Origin: JALOLG01 sp035557475
GTDB lineage: Bacteria; Actinomycetota; Acidimicrobiia; Acidimicrobiales; Ilumatobacteraceae
Assembly (NCBI GenBank): GCA_035557475.1
Contig: DATMDV010000113.1
Location: 8,602 to 72,601, forward strand
Reading direction: 5' to 3'
DNA: 64,000 nt
The translations under genes were made by a program, and so were the position numbers. Shown in pieces: positions 32,590-41,650 of this stretch (position 1 is the first letter of the stretch; each line of letters starts with the position of its first letter). The notes under the pieces were generated by a model. The model made no database searches. It was not told where the DNA came from and saw nothing but the letters and a program-made list of their open reading frames with translations.

Positions 32590-35580
32590 GTGTTGCCCGA
32601 GATCGGCGAACTGAGACCCTGGGCCGACCCTGAGGTCGTGAGCATCGGGCGCCTCCCGATGCGACCGCCGACGATCGCGTACCGCGACATCCCGGCCGCT
32701 CGTACCGGCGATCGCGGCGCGTCGCCGTGGTGGCGTGCGCTCGACGGTCAGTGGAAGTTCCGCCTTGCCGAGCACCCAGACCGGGTGCCGGCCGCGTGGG
32801 TCGGCCGTGCCGCTGGCGACGATCGCCGCTCGACGGCGCTGACGGTACCCGGGAACTGGACCGTGCAAGGCGTCGACGACCACCCGCACTACACCAACGT
32901 CCAGATGCCGTTCGACGGGCCACCGCCGCGGCTGCCCGACCGCAACCCGACTGGCGTGTACCGGCGGACGTTCACGGTGCCGCGCGACTGGCGCCAGCGC
33001 CAGGTGGTGTTGCACGTCGGCGCCGCCGACAGCGTCCACGCCGTCTACGTCAACGGGCAGTTCGCCGGTTACGGAACCGACAGCCGGCTGGCGAGCGAGT
33101 ACGACATCACCTCGCAGCTCGTGACCGGTCGCAACGAACTGGCGATCGCCGTGGTGCGATACAGCGCGCACAGCTACGTCGAGGACCAGGACCAGTGGTG
33201 GATGGCGGGACTCCACCGCGAGGTCGCCCTGATCAGTCGTGGAGCTACGAATCTGGCGTCGCTGGTGTGCGACGCCGGGTTCCGTGTCGCCGACGGCGTG
33301 GGCACCCTCGACGTGTCGGCCACGGTCGGTGGTACGGACCCGCCGTCCGAGGGCTGGGCGATCCGCACGACCGTCGAGACGCTCGGTGGCCGCCGGCTGG
33401 CACCTCCGGTCACCACCACGGTGCCGCATCGCTTCGCCGAGCCGTACGTGTTCCGCGGCCATGTCGCCACGAGCCGGTTCGAGCTCGCCGGCGTCGATCC
33501 GTGGTCAGCCGAACGGCCGTCGCGCTCCCGCGTCGTCGCCGAGCTGCTCGATCCATCCGGCGCGGTGGTCGAGGTGCATGCCCAGCTGATCGGCTTCCGC
33601 AGCGTCGAGATCAGCGCCGGCGAGCTGCTGGTCAACGGTCGACGGATCTGGTTCCACGGCGTGAACCGCCACGACCATCACCCCGTCCGCGGCAAGGCCG
33701 TCACGGTCGACGACATGCGCGACGACCTGCTCGCGATGCGCCGTCACAACATCACGTCGGTGCGCTGCTCGCACTACCCCAACGACCCTCGGTTCCTCGA
33801 CCTGTGTGACGAGCTCGGCATGTACGTGATCGACGAGTCGAACATCGAGAGCCACGCCTACAACACGAGCCTCTGCGACGATCCGCGCTACCGGTCGACC
33901 TGGTTGGCGCGTGGATCACGCATGGTCGAGCGCGACCGGAACCACCCGAGCGTGATCATGTGGTCGCTCGGGAACGAGTCCGGCTACGGCGTCAACCACG
34001 ACGCCCTCGCCGGTTGGATCCGCGCCGCCGACCCGTGGCGGCCGTTGCACTACGAGGACGCGGTCCGCCAGCGTGGCTGGACGACGGGCGGCATGAACGT
34101 CACGGACGTCGTCTGCCCGATGTACGCGCCGATCGCCGACGTCGCGGCCTACGACGGCCGGCGCCCGTTCGTGCTGTGCGAGTACAGCCACGCGATGGGC
34201 AACTCGAACGGTTCGCTGGCCGACTACTGGGACGCGATCATGGCGAACCCGCGGCTGCAGGGTGGCTTCATCTGGGAATGGAAGGACCACGGCATCCTCA
34301 CCGAGCTCCCGAACGGCAAGCGCGGATTCGCATACGGCGGGCAGTTCGGCGAGGAGCCGCACGACGGGAACTTCGTCGCCGACGGCTTGATGGCGTCGGA
34401 CCTCGTGCCGCACCCTGCAATGCAGGAGGTCGCGTGGGTCTACCGGCCGGTCGCCGTTGAGAAGGCGGGACGGCGCGCCCTTCGGGTCGAGAACCGCCAG
34501 GCCTTCAACAGTCTCGATTGGCTCACCGCGACGTGGGAGTTGCTCGTCGACGGCGACGTCGTCGGGTCGGGTCCGCTCGAGATGCCCGACATCGTGCCCC
34601 TCGGCTCGGCGACCGTGGCGCTCCCGTGCGAGGTCCCAGACGGCGCCGACGCACATCTGTCGATCCGCTTCGCCCAGCGGGCGGCGACGCCGTGGGCACG
34701 CGCGGGCCACCTCGTCGCGTGGGACCAGGTCGAGCTGCGGCGACCTTCCGGTCGGCGCGCGCCGGCGCTGGCGTCGGCGCGTCCAGTCGGCCGGGCGCTC
34801 GCGTCGCCGGTCGAGCTGTGCATCTTCCGGGCGCCGATCGACAACGACGGCTACAAGATCCTGCGTGAGCTCGGCCGGCGGCTCGGCGTCGGCGGCACGG
34901 CACTCGAGAAGTGGCTGGTGGCCGGGCTCGATCACCGCCCGGCCGACGATGTCGTCGACCACATCCACCGCGTCGAAGTCGACGATGACGGATCCGAGAT
35001 CCACGCTCACACGGTGATCGTTCCGCCCGAGCTCGACGACCTCGCCCGGGTCGGAGTGACGTTCCGGCTGCCGGGCCGGTTCCGGTCGGTCCGCTGGTAC
35101 GGCAGGGGGCCGCTCGAGAACTATCCCGACCGCAACCGCGGGGCGCTGCTCGGCGTGTGGTCGGGACCGGTCGACGATCCGCCGTACCTGGTGCCGCAGG
35201 AGTTCGGGCTCCGCACCGAGTGCCGGTGGTTCGAATGTGTCGACGAAAAGTCCGGTCGCGTGGTGCGGATCGAGGCCCTGTCGCCGGGCTCGCTCCACTG
35301 CTCCGCGACGCACTTCACGACCGCTGATCTTCTCGCCGCGGCCCACGAGACCGACCTGGTGCCTCGCCGCGAGGTCGTCGTGCACGCCGACGTCGTACAT
35401 CGCGGGCTCGGCACCGCGAGCTGCGGACCCGACATCCTCGACCGCTACCGCGTCGCACCCGGCACGTACCGGTTCACGTACCGCTTGGTGGCTGGTGATG
35501 TCGAGGTGACGGGTGGGTCTGGTCGAGGAACACCTCGCCGCGGGGCGACAACCGGTAGCCGACGAGCAGGCTCTCGGTGA
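32590..35580 (+). CDS. lacZ: Family GH2 beta-galactosidase (LacZ type)
   Basis: A 996-residue enzyme close to the 1,020-residue LacZ norm, with sugar-binding, Ig-like and TIM-barrel domains and the C-terminal small-chain domain. Motifs: GVNRHDHHPVRGKAV, the acid/base Glu in IMWSLGNESGYG (about 462), the nucleophile Glu in VLCEYSHAMGNSNG (about 530), and GGFIWEWKDHG. It cleaves terminal beta-galactosides. No signal peptide is seen, so it is cytosolic. The last 36 codons overlap the end of the convergent ASCH gene by 107 bases, and that tail looks like read-through sequence. CAGACT lies seven bases before the GTG start. Confidence 0.93.
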   Translation: MLPEIGELRPWADPEVVSIGRLPMRPPTIAYRDIPAARTGDRGASPWWRALDGQWKFRLAEHPDRVPAAWVGRAAGDDRRSTALTVPGNWTVQGVDDHPHYTNVQMPFDGPPPRLPDRNPTGVYRRTFTVPRDWRQRQVVLHVGAADSVHAVYVNGQFAGYGTDSRLASEYDITSQLVTGRNELAIAVVRYSAHSYVEDQDQWWMAGLHREVALISRGATNLASLVCDAGFRVADGVGTLDVSATVGGTDPPSEGWAIRTTVETLGGRRLAPPVTTTVPHRFAEPYVFRGHVATSRFELAGVDPWSAERPSRSRVVAELLDPSGAVVEVHAQLIGFRSVEISAGELLVNGRRIWFHGVNRHDHHPVRGKAVTVDDMRDDLLAMRRHNITSVRCSHYPNDPRFLDLCDELGMYVIDESNIESHAYNTSLCDDPRYRSTWLARGSRMVERDRNHPSVIMWSLGNESGYGVNHDALAGWIRAADPWRPLHYEDAVRQRGWTTGGMNVTDVVCPMYAPIADVAAYDGRRPFVLCEYSHAMGNSNGSLADYWDAIMANPRLQGGFIWEWKDHGILTELPNGKRGFAYGGQFGEEPHDGNFVADGLMASDLVPHPAMQEVAWVYRPVAVEKAGRRALRVENRQAFNSLDWLTATWELLVDGDVVGSGPLEMPDIVPLGSATVALPCEVPDGADAHLSIRFAQRAATPWARAGHLVAWDQVELRRPSGRRAPALASARPVGRALASPVELCIFRAPIDNDGYKILRELGRRLGVGGTALEKWLVAGLDHRPADDVVDHIHRVEVDDDGSEIHAHTVIVPPELDDLARVGVTFRLPGRFRSVRWYGRGPLENYPDRNRGALLGVWSGPVDDPPYLVPQEFGLRTECRWFECVDEKSGRVVRIEALSPGSLHCSATHFTTADLLAAAHETDLVPRREVVVHADVVHRGLGTASCGPDILDRYRVAPGTYRFTYRLVAGDVEVTGGSGRGTPRRGATTGSRRAGSR

Positions 35581-36085
35581 GCCCCAGCGCCTTGAGCTTG
35601 CGGACGTCGGTCTTGAAGGCCTTCGTCTCCCGACCGAGGGATGCCGCGAGATCTGGCGCGCGGACGGCGGGGTGAGTACGGATGAGCTCGAGCACGATCC
35701 GTGTCCACGGCTCGGCACGGGCCTGGTCGAGGCGATCCAGCCGGGCACCGATCGCAGCCAGCTGATCGGCGTCGAGGTCGGCGTCCTCACGCAGTGCGAT
35801 GCGGGGGTCGTCGCCGGCGCGATGGAGCCGGACGCGGTACACCGCACCCTCACTGCGCCGAGCCAGGTCCTTGCGCAGTGCTTCGACCGATCCGTACCCC
35901 GCCCGGCGGGCTTCGTCGACCGTGATCGCCGACTCGTCGACGACGTCGACGGCATCGACGGCCAACACGCCCGCCGCGGTGGTGAGCGTGCCACCCGGCT
36001 TCAACGTCGGACGATTCCATCGGCGAAAGGCGAGATCGACCTCGCCGCCGACGATCCGGTCGAGCACGTCGCGTCTGATCAGCAC
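35474..36085 (-). CDS. ASCH-domain protein with C-terminal winged helix
   Basis: A 203-residue protein. The first 110 residues (IVGGEVDLAFRRWNRPTLKPGGTLTTAAGVLAV) match the ASCH fold, a PUA-like RNA- or nucleoside-binding domain. The C-terminal part (about 120-190, LELIRTHPAVRAPDLAASLGRETKAFKTDVRKLKALGLTES) reads as a winged helix. It may bind RNA or a modified base; no target is known. It starts two bases after the stop of the MBL-Rieske gene, so both are on one transcript. Its end overlaps lacZ by 107 bases. Confidence 0.75.
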   Translation of the reverse strand: MLIRRDVLDRIVGGEVDLAFRRWNRPTLKPGGTLTTAAGVLAVDAVDVVDESAITVDEARRAGYGSVEALRKDLARRSEGAVYRVRLHRAGDDPRIALREDADLDADQLAAIGARLDRLDQARAEPWTRIVLELIRTHPAVRAPDLAASLGRETKAFKTDVRKLKALGLTESLLVGYRLSPRGEVFLDQTHPSPRHHQPPSGT

Positions 36086-36086
36086 G

Positions 36087-37658
36087 TCAGCACTCGGTTC
36101 GGGGAACCGTGGACTCGCGGCGTCGCACGCGCAAGGCGCGGTCGTCGGCAGTCAGGCAGCGTCCGGTCTCGAGGTCGAAGCGCCATCCGTGCAGCGTGCA
36201 CACGAGCTCGCAGCCCTCGATCTCGCCGAACACCGCGAGGTCGGCGTTGCGGTGTGGGCAGCGGCGTTGCACGATCCAGTCGCCGAGCTCGATGTCGGGT
36301 TCGACCTCGGTCGGCGGGTCGAGCCTCCACAACGCCTCGGCCTCGGCCCGCCGCATGCGCTCGACCGACAACGACTTGAAGAAGTTGTAGAGGTACTCGT
36401 TGAACTCGCCATCGCGCCACGCCCTGAAGCGGCACGAGAGGAACAGCGAGTTGCTCCAGTCGACGGCCCGGCGCGCCACGACGGTCTCGACGAGATCGCG
36501 GGCGATCTCGAACCGGAACGAGTAGCGCTCGCCGTCGTAGGCGCGCACCTCGCCGGCCGGGAAGTCGATCACCATCTCGAGGTCGCCGACGCGGAACAGA
36601 CAGTTGGCGCCGACCGCGCTCCGCAGGGTCGGCGCGATCGCCAACAGTGGCTCCCACCACTCCTTCAACGTCGCCAGCAGGTCGGTGTCGGGTCGGTCCC
36701 AGCTGGCGTGGAGCGCGTCCAGCCAGCCCTGCCAGTCGGCGCGGTAGCGGTCGAGGTAGGCAGCCTTGTCGTCGAAGATCGCATCGACGTCGCGGTCCGG
36801 GATCGGATGGATGACGTCGATCGCATCGGGCGAGATCTCGATCGCCGTGCCGGGGATCGCCAGGAGGCCACGATGGCCGGCCTTCGCGAGTCGTTCGATG
36901 AACGTCTGTTGGTCGGGGAAGATCGACAGCTCGTCGCCCCTGATCATGTTGAGGTGGAACAGCTCGTCGTCGAGGAAGACCGGCGGGCCGGCGCTCGGGA
37001 CCACTGCCCGGGCGCCGATCGCCTCGACGTACCGCATCGCCCTGGCGAACTGACTTTCGACCTTGGCTTCGCACAACACCCGCTTCTCGGCGTCCGGCAT
37101 GGCGTACACCATCGGGTACCAGATCGCGCCGGAGTACTGCAGCCAGTGCAGGTCAACCGGTCCGTGAGCGTTCAGGGCACCGAGGTCGGACGTGCGGCAG
37201 TCGTTCTGGTTCACGAGGCGGGTGCGACCATCGGACACGACCATCGCCGAGTCGCCGCCCGGGCCGTCGGTGATCGACGTCTCGACGTGGATCGCGATCG
37301 TCAGCCCCGGCGCCAACTCGAGCTCCTCGCCATCGGTGGTGCGGATGAACTCGGTGAACCCGAGCTGGCGCAACGTGCGCTCCTGTTCACGCGTCGGGTA
37401 GCCCGGCAAGAGGATCGGGATGTCGCGTCGCAGGTGCTCGCGCAGCCATGCCTCGTCGTGGTGATCGGCGTGGAGGTGCGTGACGTAGAGATAGTCGGCG
37501 TGCTCGATGCGGCCACGGAGCTCGTCGTCGAGCTGGTCGTTGCGCGGGAACACGAACCACGCGCCGAAGAACGCCGGCACGAACCAGGGATCGCACAGGA
37601 TCGACCCGGCGGCGGTTTCGATGAGGATGCCGGCGTGGCCGATCGAGGTCGCGCGCAT
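36087..37658 (-). CDS. Metallo-beta-lactamase fold fused to C-terminal Rieske domain
   Basis: A 523-residue protein. The N-terminal MBL domain has the metal motif THLHADHHD (His61, His63, Asp65, His66) and further ligands; it is of the UlaG-like type. A middle region of unknown fold follows, then a Rieske [2Fe-2S] domain near 455-495 with C-x-H (RCPHRNADL) and C-x2-H (CTLHGWRFD). CMP-sialic acid hydroxylase joins the same two domains in the opposite order, so a redox or hydroxylase role is a fair guess but unproven. The ATG at 37658 matches the start of the MBL fold. Confidence 0.85.
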   Translation of the reverse strand: MRATSIGHAGILIETAAGSILCDPWFVPAFFGAWFVFPRNDQLDDELRGRIEHADYLYVTHLHADHHDEAWLREHLRRDIPILLPGYPTREQERTLRQLGFTEFIRTTDGEELELAPGLTIAIHVETSITDGPGGDSAMVVSDGRTRLVNQNDCRTSDLGALNAHGPVDLHWLQYSGAIWYPMVYAMPDAEKRVLCEAKVESQFARAMRYVEAIGARAVVPSAGPPVFLDDELFHLNMIRGDELSIFPDQQTFIERLAKAGHRGLLAIPGTAIEISPDAIDVIHPIPDRDVDAIFDDKAAYLDRYRADWQGWLDALHASWDRPDTDLLATLKEWWEPLLAIAPTLRSAVGANCLFRVGDLEMVIDFPAGEVRAYDGERYSFRFEIARDLVETVVARRAVDWSNSLFLSCRFRAWRDGEFNEYLYNFFKSLSVERMRRAEAEALWRLDPPTEVEPDIELGDWIVQRRCPHRNADLAVFGEIEGCELVCTLHGWRFDLETGRCLTADDRALRVRRRESTVPRTEC

Positions 37659-37669
37659 GCGCCGGCGCG

Positions 37670-38638
37670 TCAGGCGACCGGCGGATCGGTGTATTGCTGA
37701 CCGGCCCGCGAGACGTGCTCGGTCCACTGGTTGCCGTCCCAGTACCGCAGCTCGTAGCGACCCGACGGGTCGGCGTACCAACCCGCTGGTGCCGCGGACG
37801 CGGTGGCTGGCGTCGCCTGCTCGGCAGTCGAGGCCGACGCTGCTTCGGTACCGGCGCCGGCCGCCGATTCGCCGGCCGCCGACTCGCTGGTGGCCCCGGC
37901 GTCGTAGCCGGTGGCGGCAGTGGCGGGCTCTCCGGTGTCGTACCCGGAGCTGGCGCCCACGTCGGTGGTCGGCGCGCTGGGTTCGGTCGTAGCGGCGGTG
38001 TCGTAGCCGGTGTTCGGCACGGGGGTGGTACCGGAACTGGTGCCGGTGTCATAACCGGTCGTGCCCGTGTCGTAGCTGGTCGTCCCGGCGTCGTACCCGG
38101 CCGTCGTCGATCCGAGTTGCGGTTCACCGACGTAGCCGGTGTCGGGAACCTCGGTTGTCTCGGGGGTGCTGTAGCCGCTCGATGTGTCCCCGCTCGATGT
38201 GTTGGGGTACGGGGTGGGCTCTGGCGACGTCTCGGCGACTCCGACACTCGGTGGCGCCGGGCTGGCCGGCTCCGGAGCAACCGCCCAACCGGCCGGCTCT
38301 TGGGCGGGCGCCGGCTCTTCGGCAACGGGCTCCGGTTCCCACACGGGTGCGGGCTCCTCGACCGCCTCGACCTCCTCGGCGACGTAGCTCGAGGTGGCCA
38401 CCTCGGCGGAGGCATCGTCGCTCGACACGGTTTCGGTGGTGTCGTCGCCGACGGCGGTGGCGTCCCACGACGGTGCCGCCTCGGCGGCTCCGCCTTCACG
38501 ACTCAGGTAGGCCGTGATGTTGGTGCCCGCCGGCACGATGGCCACGACGTCCCAACCGGCCGCTGATTTCTCGGTGAGCTTGTCGGCAAGCGACGCCGCG
38601 TCGTACGACGAAACGCTGATCGAGGTGAACTCGTGCAT
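37670..38638 (-). CDS. DUF2510 protein with long repetitive linker
   Basis: A 322-residue protein. Residues 1-50 (FTSISVSSYDAASLADKLTEK) form a small folded part. Next come about 230 residues of Glu/Ala/Pro- then Gly/Tyr/Thr-rich sequence with GYDTGT-like repeats, and the C-terminal DUF2510 domain (GWYADPSGRYELRYWDGNQWTEHV, about 285-310). DUF2510 is an actinobacterial domain often found in membrane or envelope proteins, role unknown. It is 12 bases ahead of the MBL-Rieske gene on the same strand. Confidence 0.82.
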   Translation of the reverse strand: MHEFTSISVSSYDAASLADKLTEKSAAGWDVVAIVPAGTNITAYLSREGGAAEAAPSWDATAVGDDTTETVSSDDASAEVATSSYVAEEVEAVEEPAPVWEPEPVAEEPAPAQEPAGWAVAPEPASPAPPSVGVAETSPEPTPYPNTSSGDTSSGYSTPETTEVPDTGYVGEPQLGSTTAGYDAGTTSYDTGTTGYDTGTSSGTTPVPNTGYDTAATTEPSAPTTDVGASSGYDTGEPATAATGYDAGATSESAAGESAAGAGTEAASASTAEQATPATASAAPAGWYADPSGRYELRYWDGNQWTEHVSRAGQQYTDPPVA

Positions 38639-38692
38639 GGCTCGGAACCCTAGCGACTCCTGAGGTCATCGAGGGCACGGCGGTCAGCCGAC

Positions 38693-39409
38693 TCATTCTG
38701 ACTCAGCCTCGGGGGCTGGGGCGATGTCGACGAGCTGGTCGAGATCGGCCTCGCCGGGTTGACCGTCGAACACCACGGCACCGTCGCGCAGCGCCACGAT
38801 GCGCTGGCTCTCGGCAACGGTCGCCAGCTCGTGGGTGGCGATCACGAGCGCGGCGCCGCCGCCGTGGGCGAGACGGAACAATTCGAGCAGCGACTCGCGG
38901 CCCGCCCGGTCGAGGCCGACGAACGGCTCGTCGACCACCATCACGTCGAATGGGCGGACGAAGGCCAGGCACACGGCCGCCTTCTGGCGCAGGCCGCGGC
39001 TGAACGTCGAGGGCAGTTCGTCGGCGCGCCCGGTCAGCCCGACGGCGTCGAGCAGCTCGTCGGCCCGCGGCTGCCATTCCGATCTGCCGTGGAGACGGGC
39101 GATGTACTCGAGGTGTTCGCGAAGCGAGAGGTCGTCGTAGAAGACCGGCTGGTCGGCGAGGTGGGCGAGCGCCGCCCTGGCGTCGATCGAGCCCGCCGGA
39201 TGGCCGGCCACCACGGCCTCCCCGGCCGAGGGTTCGAGCATCCCGGTGAGCAGCCTGATCAAGGTCGTCTTGCCGCTGCCGTTGTGTCCGATCAATGACA
39301 CCCGCTGGCCGGGGGCAACGACGAGGTCGAGTGGCCCCACGGCGAGGGTGCCGCCGTAGTCCTTCGTGAGCCCGGCGGTGGCAATCGCCGGCGGAGCTGC
39401 GGCGCTCAT
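38693..39409 (-). CDS. ABC transporter ATP-binding protein
   Basis: A 238-residue ATPase with Walker A GHNGSGKTT (about 41-49), a signature FSRGLRQK in place of LSGGQ, Walker B VMVVDEPFVGLD and the switch ATHELA. It drives the permease encoded just upstream; the permease stop overlaps this ATG (ATGA). The pair looks like an ABC-2-type exporter. A Ser-Arg-Gly signature is typical of that group. The substrate is unknown. Confidence 0.88.
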   Translation of the reverse strand: MSAAAPPAIATAGLTKDYGGTLAVGPLDLVVAPGQRVSLIGHNGSGKTTLIRLLTGMLEPSAGEAVVAGHPAGSIDARAALAHLADQPVFYDDLSLREHLEYIARLHGRSEWQPRADELLDAVGLTGRADELPSTFSRGLRQKAAVCLAFVRPFDVMVVDEPFVGLDRAGRESLLELFRLAHGGGAALVIATHELATVAESQRIVALRDGAVVFDGQPGEADLDQLVDIAPAPEAESE

Positions 39410-40971
39410 GGTTTCGCACCGGCGACGAAGCGCTGCCACGCGGTGCGCCACCGGTCGCGGCGCGTCACCCACCATCCGATGGCGGTGACGACGAGCGCGA
39501 TCCCGACGATCGAGCGGACGACCGTTGCCGATCCCGGCTCCTCACGCGCGGCCCACGCCGGGAGCGCGGCCAGCGTGCTGACGGCCACGGGCACGAGGAC
39601 TCGCATCGCGTTTCCGAACCCGGCCATCTCGGGCGGCACGAACGGCGACTCGGCGGCGACCGGGTTCGGCGCGTCTCGCACGGTGCTCACGACGGCACCG
39701 GCCATCCCGAGCAGCACGACGGGAAGCGCGAGCGCGAACGCCGCCGCCGCGGCATCGGGCTCGATCAGCGCGACGACCGCGGCACCGAGTGCCGCGAACG
39801 GTACGAGCAGACCGGCGGAGGCGACGAGCAGGTGGACGTGCAGCGACCCGCGCGCGATCGGAAGACCATCGGTGAGGCCTGGTTGGTCGATCTCCTGGGA
39901 CAGCGGTTCGACGGCCTCCAGTCCGAGCAGGAACAGCAGGACACCCATGGCGACGAACGCCGGGGTGGTCCCGCGCACGACGGCAACCGCCGCCAGTCCA
40001 CTCGCGCCGGCGAGACCTGCCATGCGGCCGAGCCGACCGGCGGGCGTGCGGGCGACGCCGCGCCAGCTCCGACGCCAGATCGCGCCCCGGGCCGAACCAC
40101 CTGCCGGTCGAAGGCCGAGCCACGGGGTCCGCCGTGGCCGCTCGTTGCGAAGCTGGCGGCGCAGGAGCACCACCGTGCGGAGGTCCTGCATCGTCACGGC
40201 GAACCGCAGTTGCGAGACCAGATCGCCACGGCGCGCGAGTGGCTCGACGCGGAGTCTCCCCACGAGGCACCATGCGATGACGATGAGGGCGAGCGTCGCG
40301 CCGACGGCGACGAGATCGCCGGGCCGCTGGTCGTACCCCCACAGCGCCAACTGCCCGAACCGGTCGCCGGGACCGGTGACGTCGCCGAAGATGGCGAGCG
40401 ACTGCCACACGACGAGCGCGGCGGCGACTGCGGTGGCGAGCGGGCGTGATACCCGCAGCGCATGGGTGATCGACGCCACGGCAACGAACACGAGGCCCAC
40501 GAGCGCGCCGGCCGCGGCGCCGCTCGCGATCCACGCCGCGGGCGAGCCCGGAAGTCGCTGTGCAGCGAGCACGCCACCGATGCCGCCGACGATCGACGCC
40601 GTGAAAGCGGCCGATCGGAGCCGCTGAACAAAGGGGCGCGTCAAGACGCTGCGCCGCTCGATGGGAGCCAGCAACAGGTGGCGGACGTCGGCCGCCTCGA
40701 TCGACAGCGGTCCGCCGTCGCTCCCGCTGCGCAACCCGAGCGCGGCGGCCAGCACGGCGATCAACCCGAGCACGGCCGGACCGTCGCCGAACACCGACGT
40801 GATCTGCGACGGGGTCGCCTCGGCGTCTCCGACCTGGTCGCTCAACACGATCACCGCACTCCCCCCGAAGATCGCCGCGATGTAGACGCGGTACGCGAGG
40901 TCGAACCACTCCACATCACCCAGCCGGCGCGCTCGTCGCGTGCGCCGGAGATCGGAGAGCGCGTCGTGCAT
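39406..40971 (-). CDS. ABC exporter permease
   Basis: A 521-residue membrane protein with about twelve hydrophobic segments in two sets, separated by a basic cytosolic loop (RRQLRNERPRRTPW). It is the only plausible membrane partner of the downstream ATPase, with which it overlaps by four bases. No substrate motif is visible. Long two-half permeases of this kind occur in actinobacterial ABC-2-type systems. Confidence 0.75.
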   Translation of the reverse strand: MHDALSDLRRTRRARRLGDVEWFDLAYRVYIAAIFGGSAVIVLSDQVGDAEATPSQITSVFGDGPAVLGLIAVLAAALGLRSGSDGGPLSIEAADVRHLLLAPIERRSVLTRPFVQRLRSAAFTASIVGGIGGVLAAQRLPGSPAAWIASGAAAGALVGLVFVAVASITHALRVSRPLATAVAAALVVWQSLAIFGDVTGPGDRFGQLALWGYDQRPGDLVAVGATLALIVIAWCLVGRLRVEPLARRGDLVSQLRFAVTMQDLRTVVLLRRQLRNERPRRTPWLGLRPAGGSARGAIWRRSWRGVARTPAGRLGRMAGLAGASGLAAVAVVRGTTPAFVAMGVLLFLLGLEAVEPLSQEIDQPGLTDGLPIARGSLHVHLLVASAGLLVPFAALGAAVVALIEPDAAAAAFALALPVVLLGMAGAVVSTVRDAPNPVAAESPFVPPEMAGFGNAMRVLVPVAVSTLAALPAWAAREEPGSATVVRSIVGIALVVTAIGWWVTRRDRWRTAWQRFVAGAKP

Positions 40972-41080
40972 GCGGGCCGAACGTTAGCGGTGACGTCCGG
41001 ATGGCGACCCTGCGCCGATCGCGGTTCGTGGACCGGTCGTGCAGCCTGAGAACCGTGATCAGGCCCCATACTTGGTGGCT

Positions 41081-41650
41081 GTGGGCGTCGACACCGTCGA
41101 GATCTTCACCTCGATGCTGTCTCTCATCGCGCTCGGCGGCGCGGTGCTGCTGGTCGTCGCGCGTCTGTTGTCGGCACGCGTGTCGATCGCCCGCGACGCG
41201 GGCGCCACCGTCGCTGAGGCCGGGCCGTGGCTGTCGTTCCTCGTCGCCGCCGGCGCCACCGCCGGAAGCCTGTACTTCTCCGAGGTTGCCAACTTCGTGC
41301 CGTGCCGCCTGTGCTGGTTCCAGCGCACGGCGATGTACCCACTGTCCGTCATCCTGCTCGTCGCCGCGATCCGCCATGACCGCGGCGCACGCTTCTACGT
41401 CGTTCCGATCGCAGCCGCCGGTGCGATCGTCTCGTCGTACCACTACCTCCTCGAGTGGAAGCCGTCGCTCGAGGGCGGGGCGTGTACGGCCGTCGGGCCG
41501 GCATGCGCCGACGTCTGGTTTCGCGAGCTCGGCTTCGTGACGCTGGCGTTCATGGCGCTCGCCGGGTTCATCACGATCATCGTCTTCTCACTCGTGTCCT
41601 TCCCACCCGCGAATGACCGACCCCCTGTTCAGCGATCGGAGCTCCCGTGA
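41081..41650 (+). CDS. DsbB-family disulfide bond formation protein
   Basis: About 189 residues with four to five membrane helices and two cysteine pairs: the quinone-linked PCRLCWFQR (CxxC) between helices and a second pair in GGACTAVGPACADVW. DsbB-type proteins re-oxidise a thiol oxidase and pass electrons to quinone; BdbC is the Gram-positive form. Many actinobacteria use VKOR for this task instead. The start is uncertain: GTG at 41081 is preferred because CATACT lies eight bases ahead, while the frame is open to 41039. It overlaps the next gene (GTGA). Confidence 0.82.
   Translation: MGVDTVEIFTSMLSLIALGGAVLLVVARLLSARVSIARDAGATVAEAGPWLSFLVAAGATAGSLYFSEVANFVPCRLCWFQRTAMYPLSVILLVAAIRHDRGARFYVVPIAAAGAIVSSYHYLLEWKPSLEGGACTAVGPACADVWFRELGFVTLAFMALAGFITIIVFSLVSFPPANDRPPVQRSELP

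Noticed and set aside
35473..35580. Overlap of lacZ and the ASCH gene as a frameshift
   Set aside because: The LacZ small-chain domain ends before the overlap, and the extra tail is simply read-through to the next stop; both genes appear intact.
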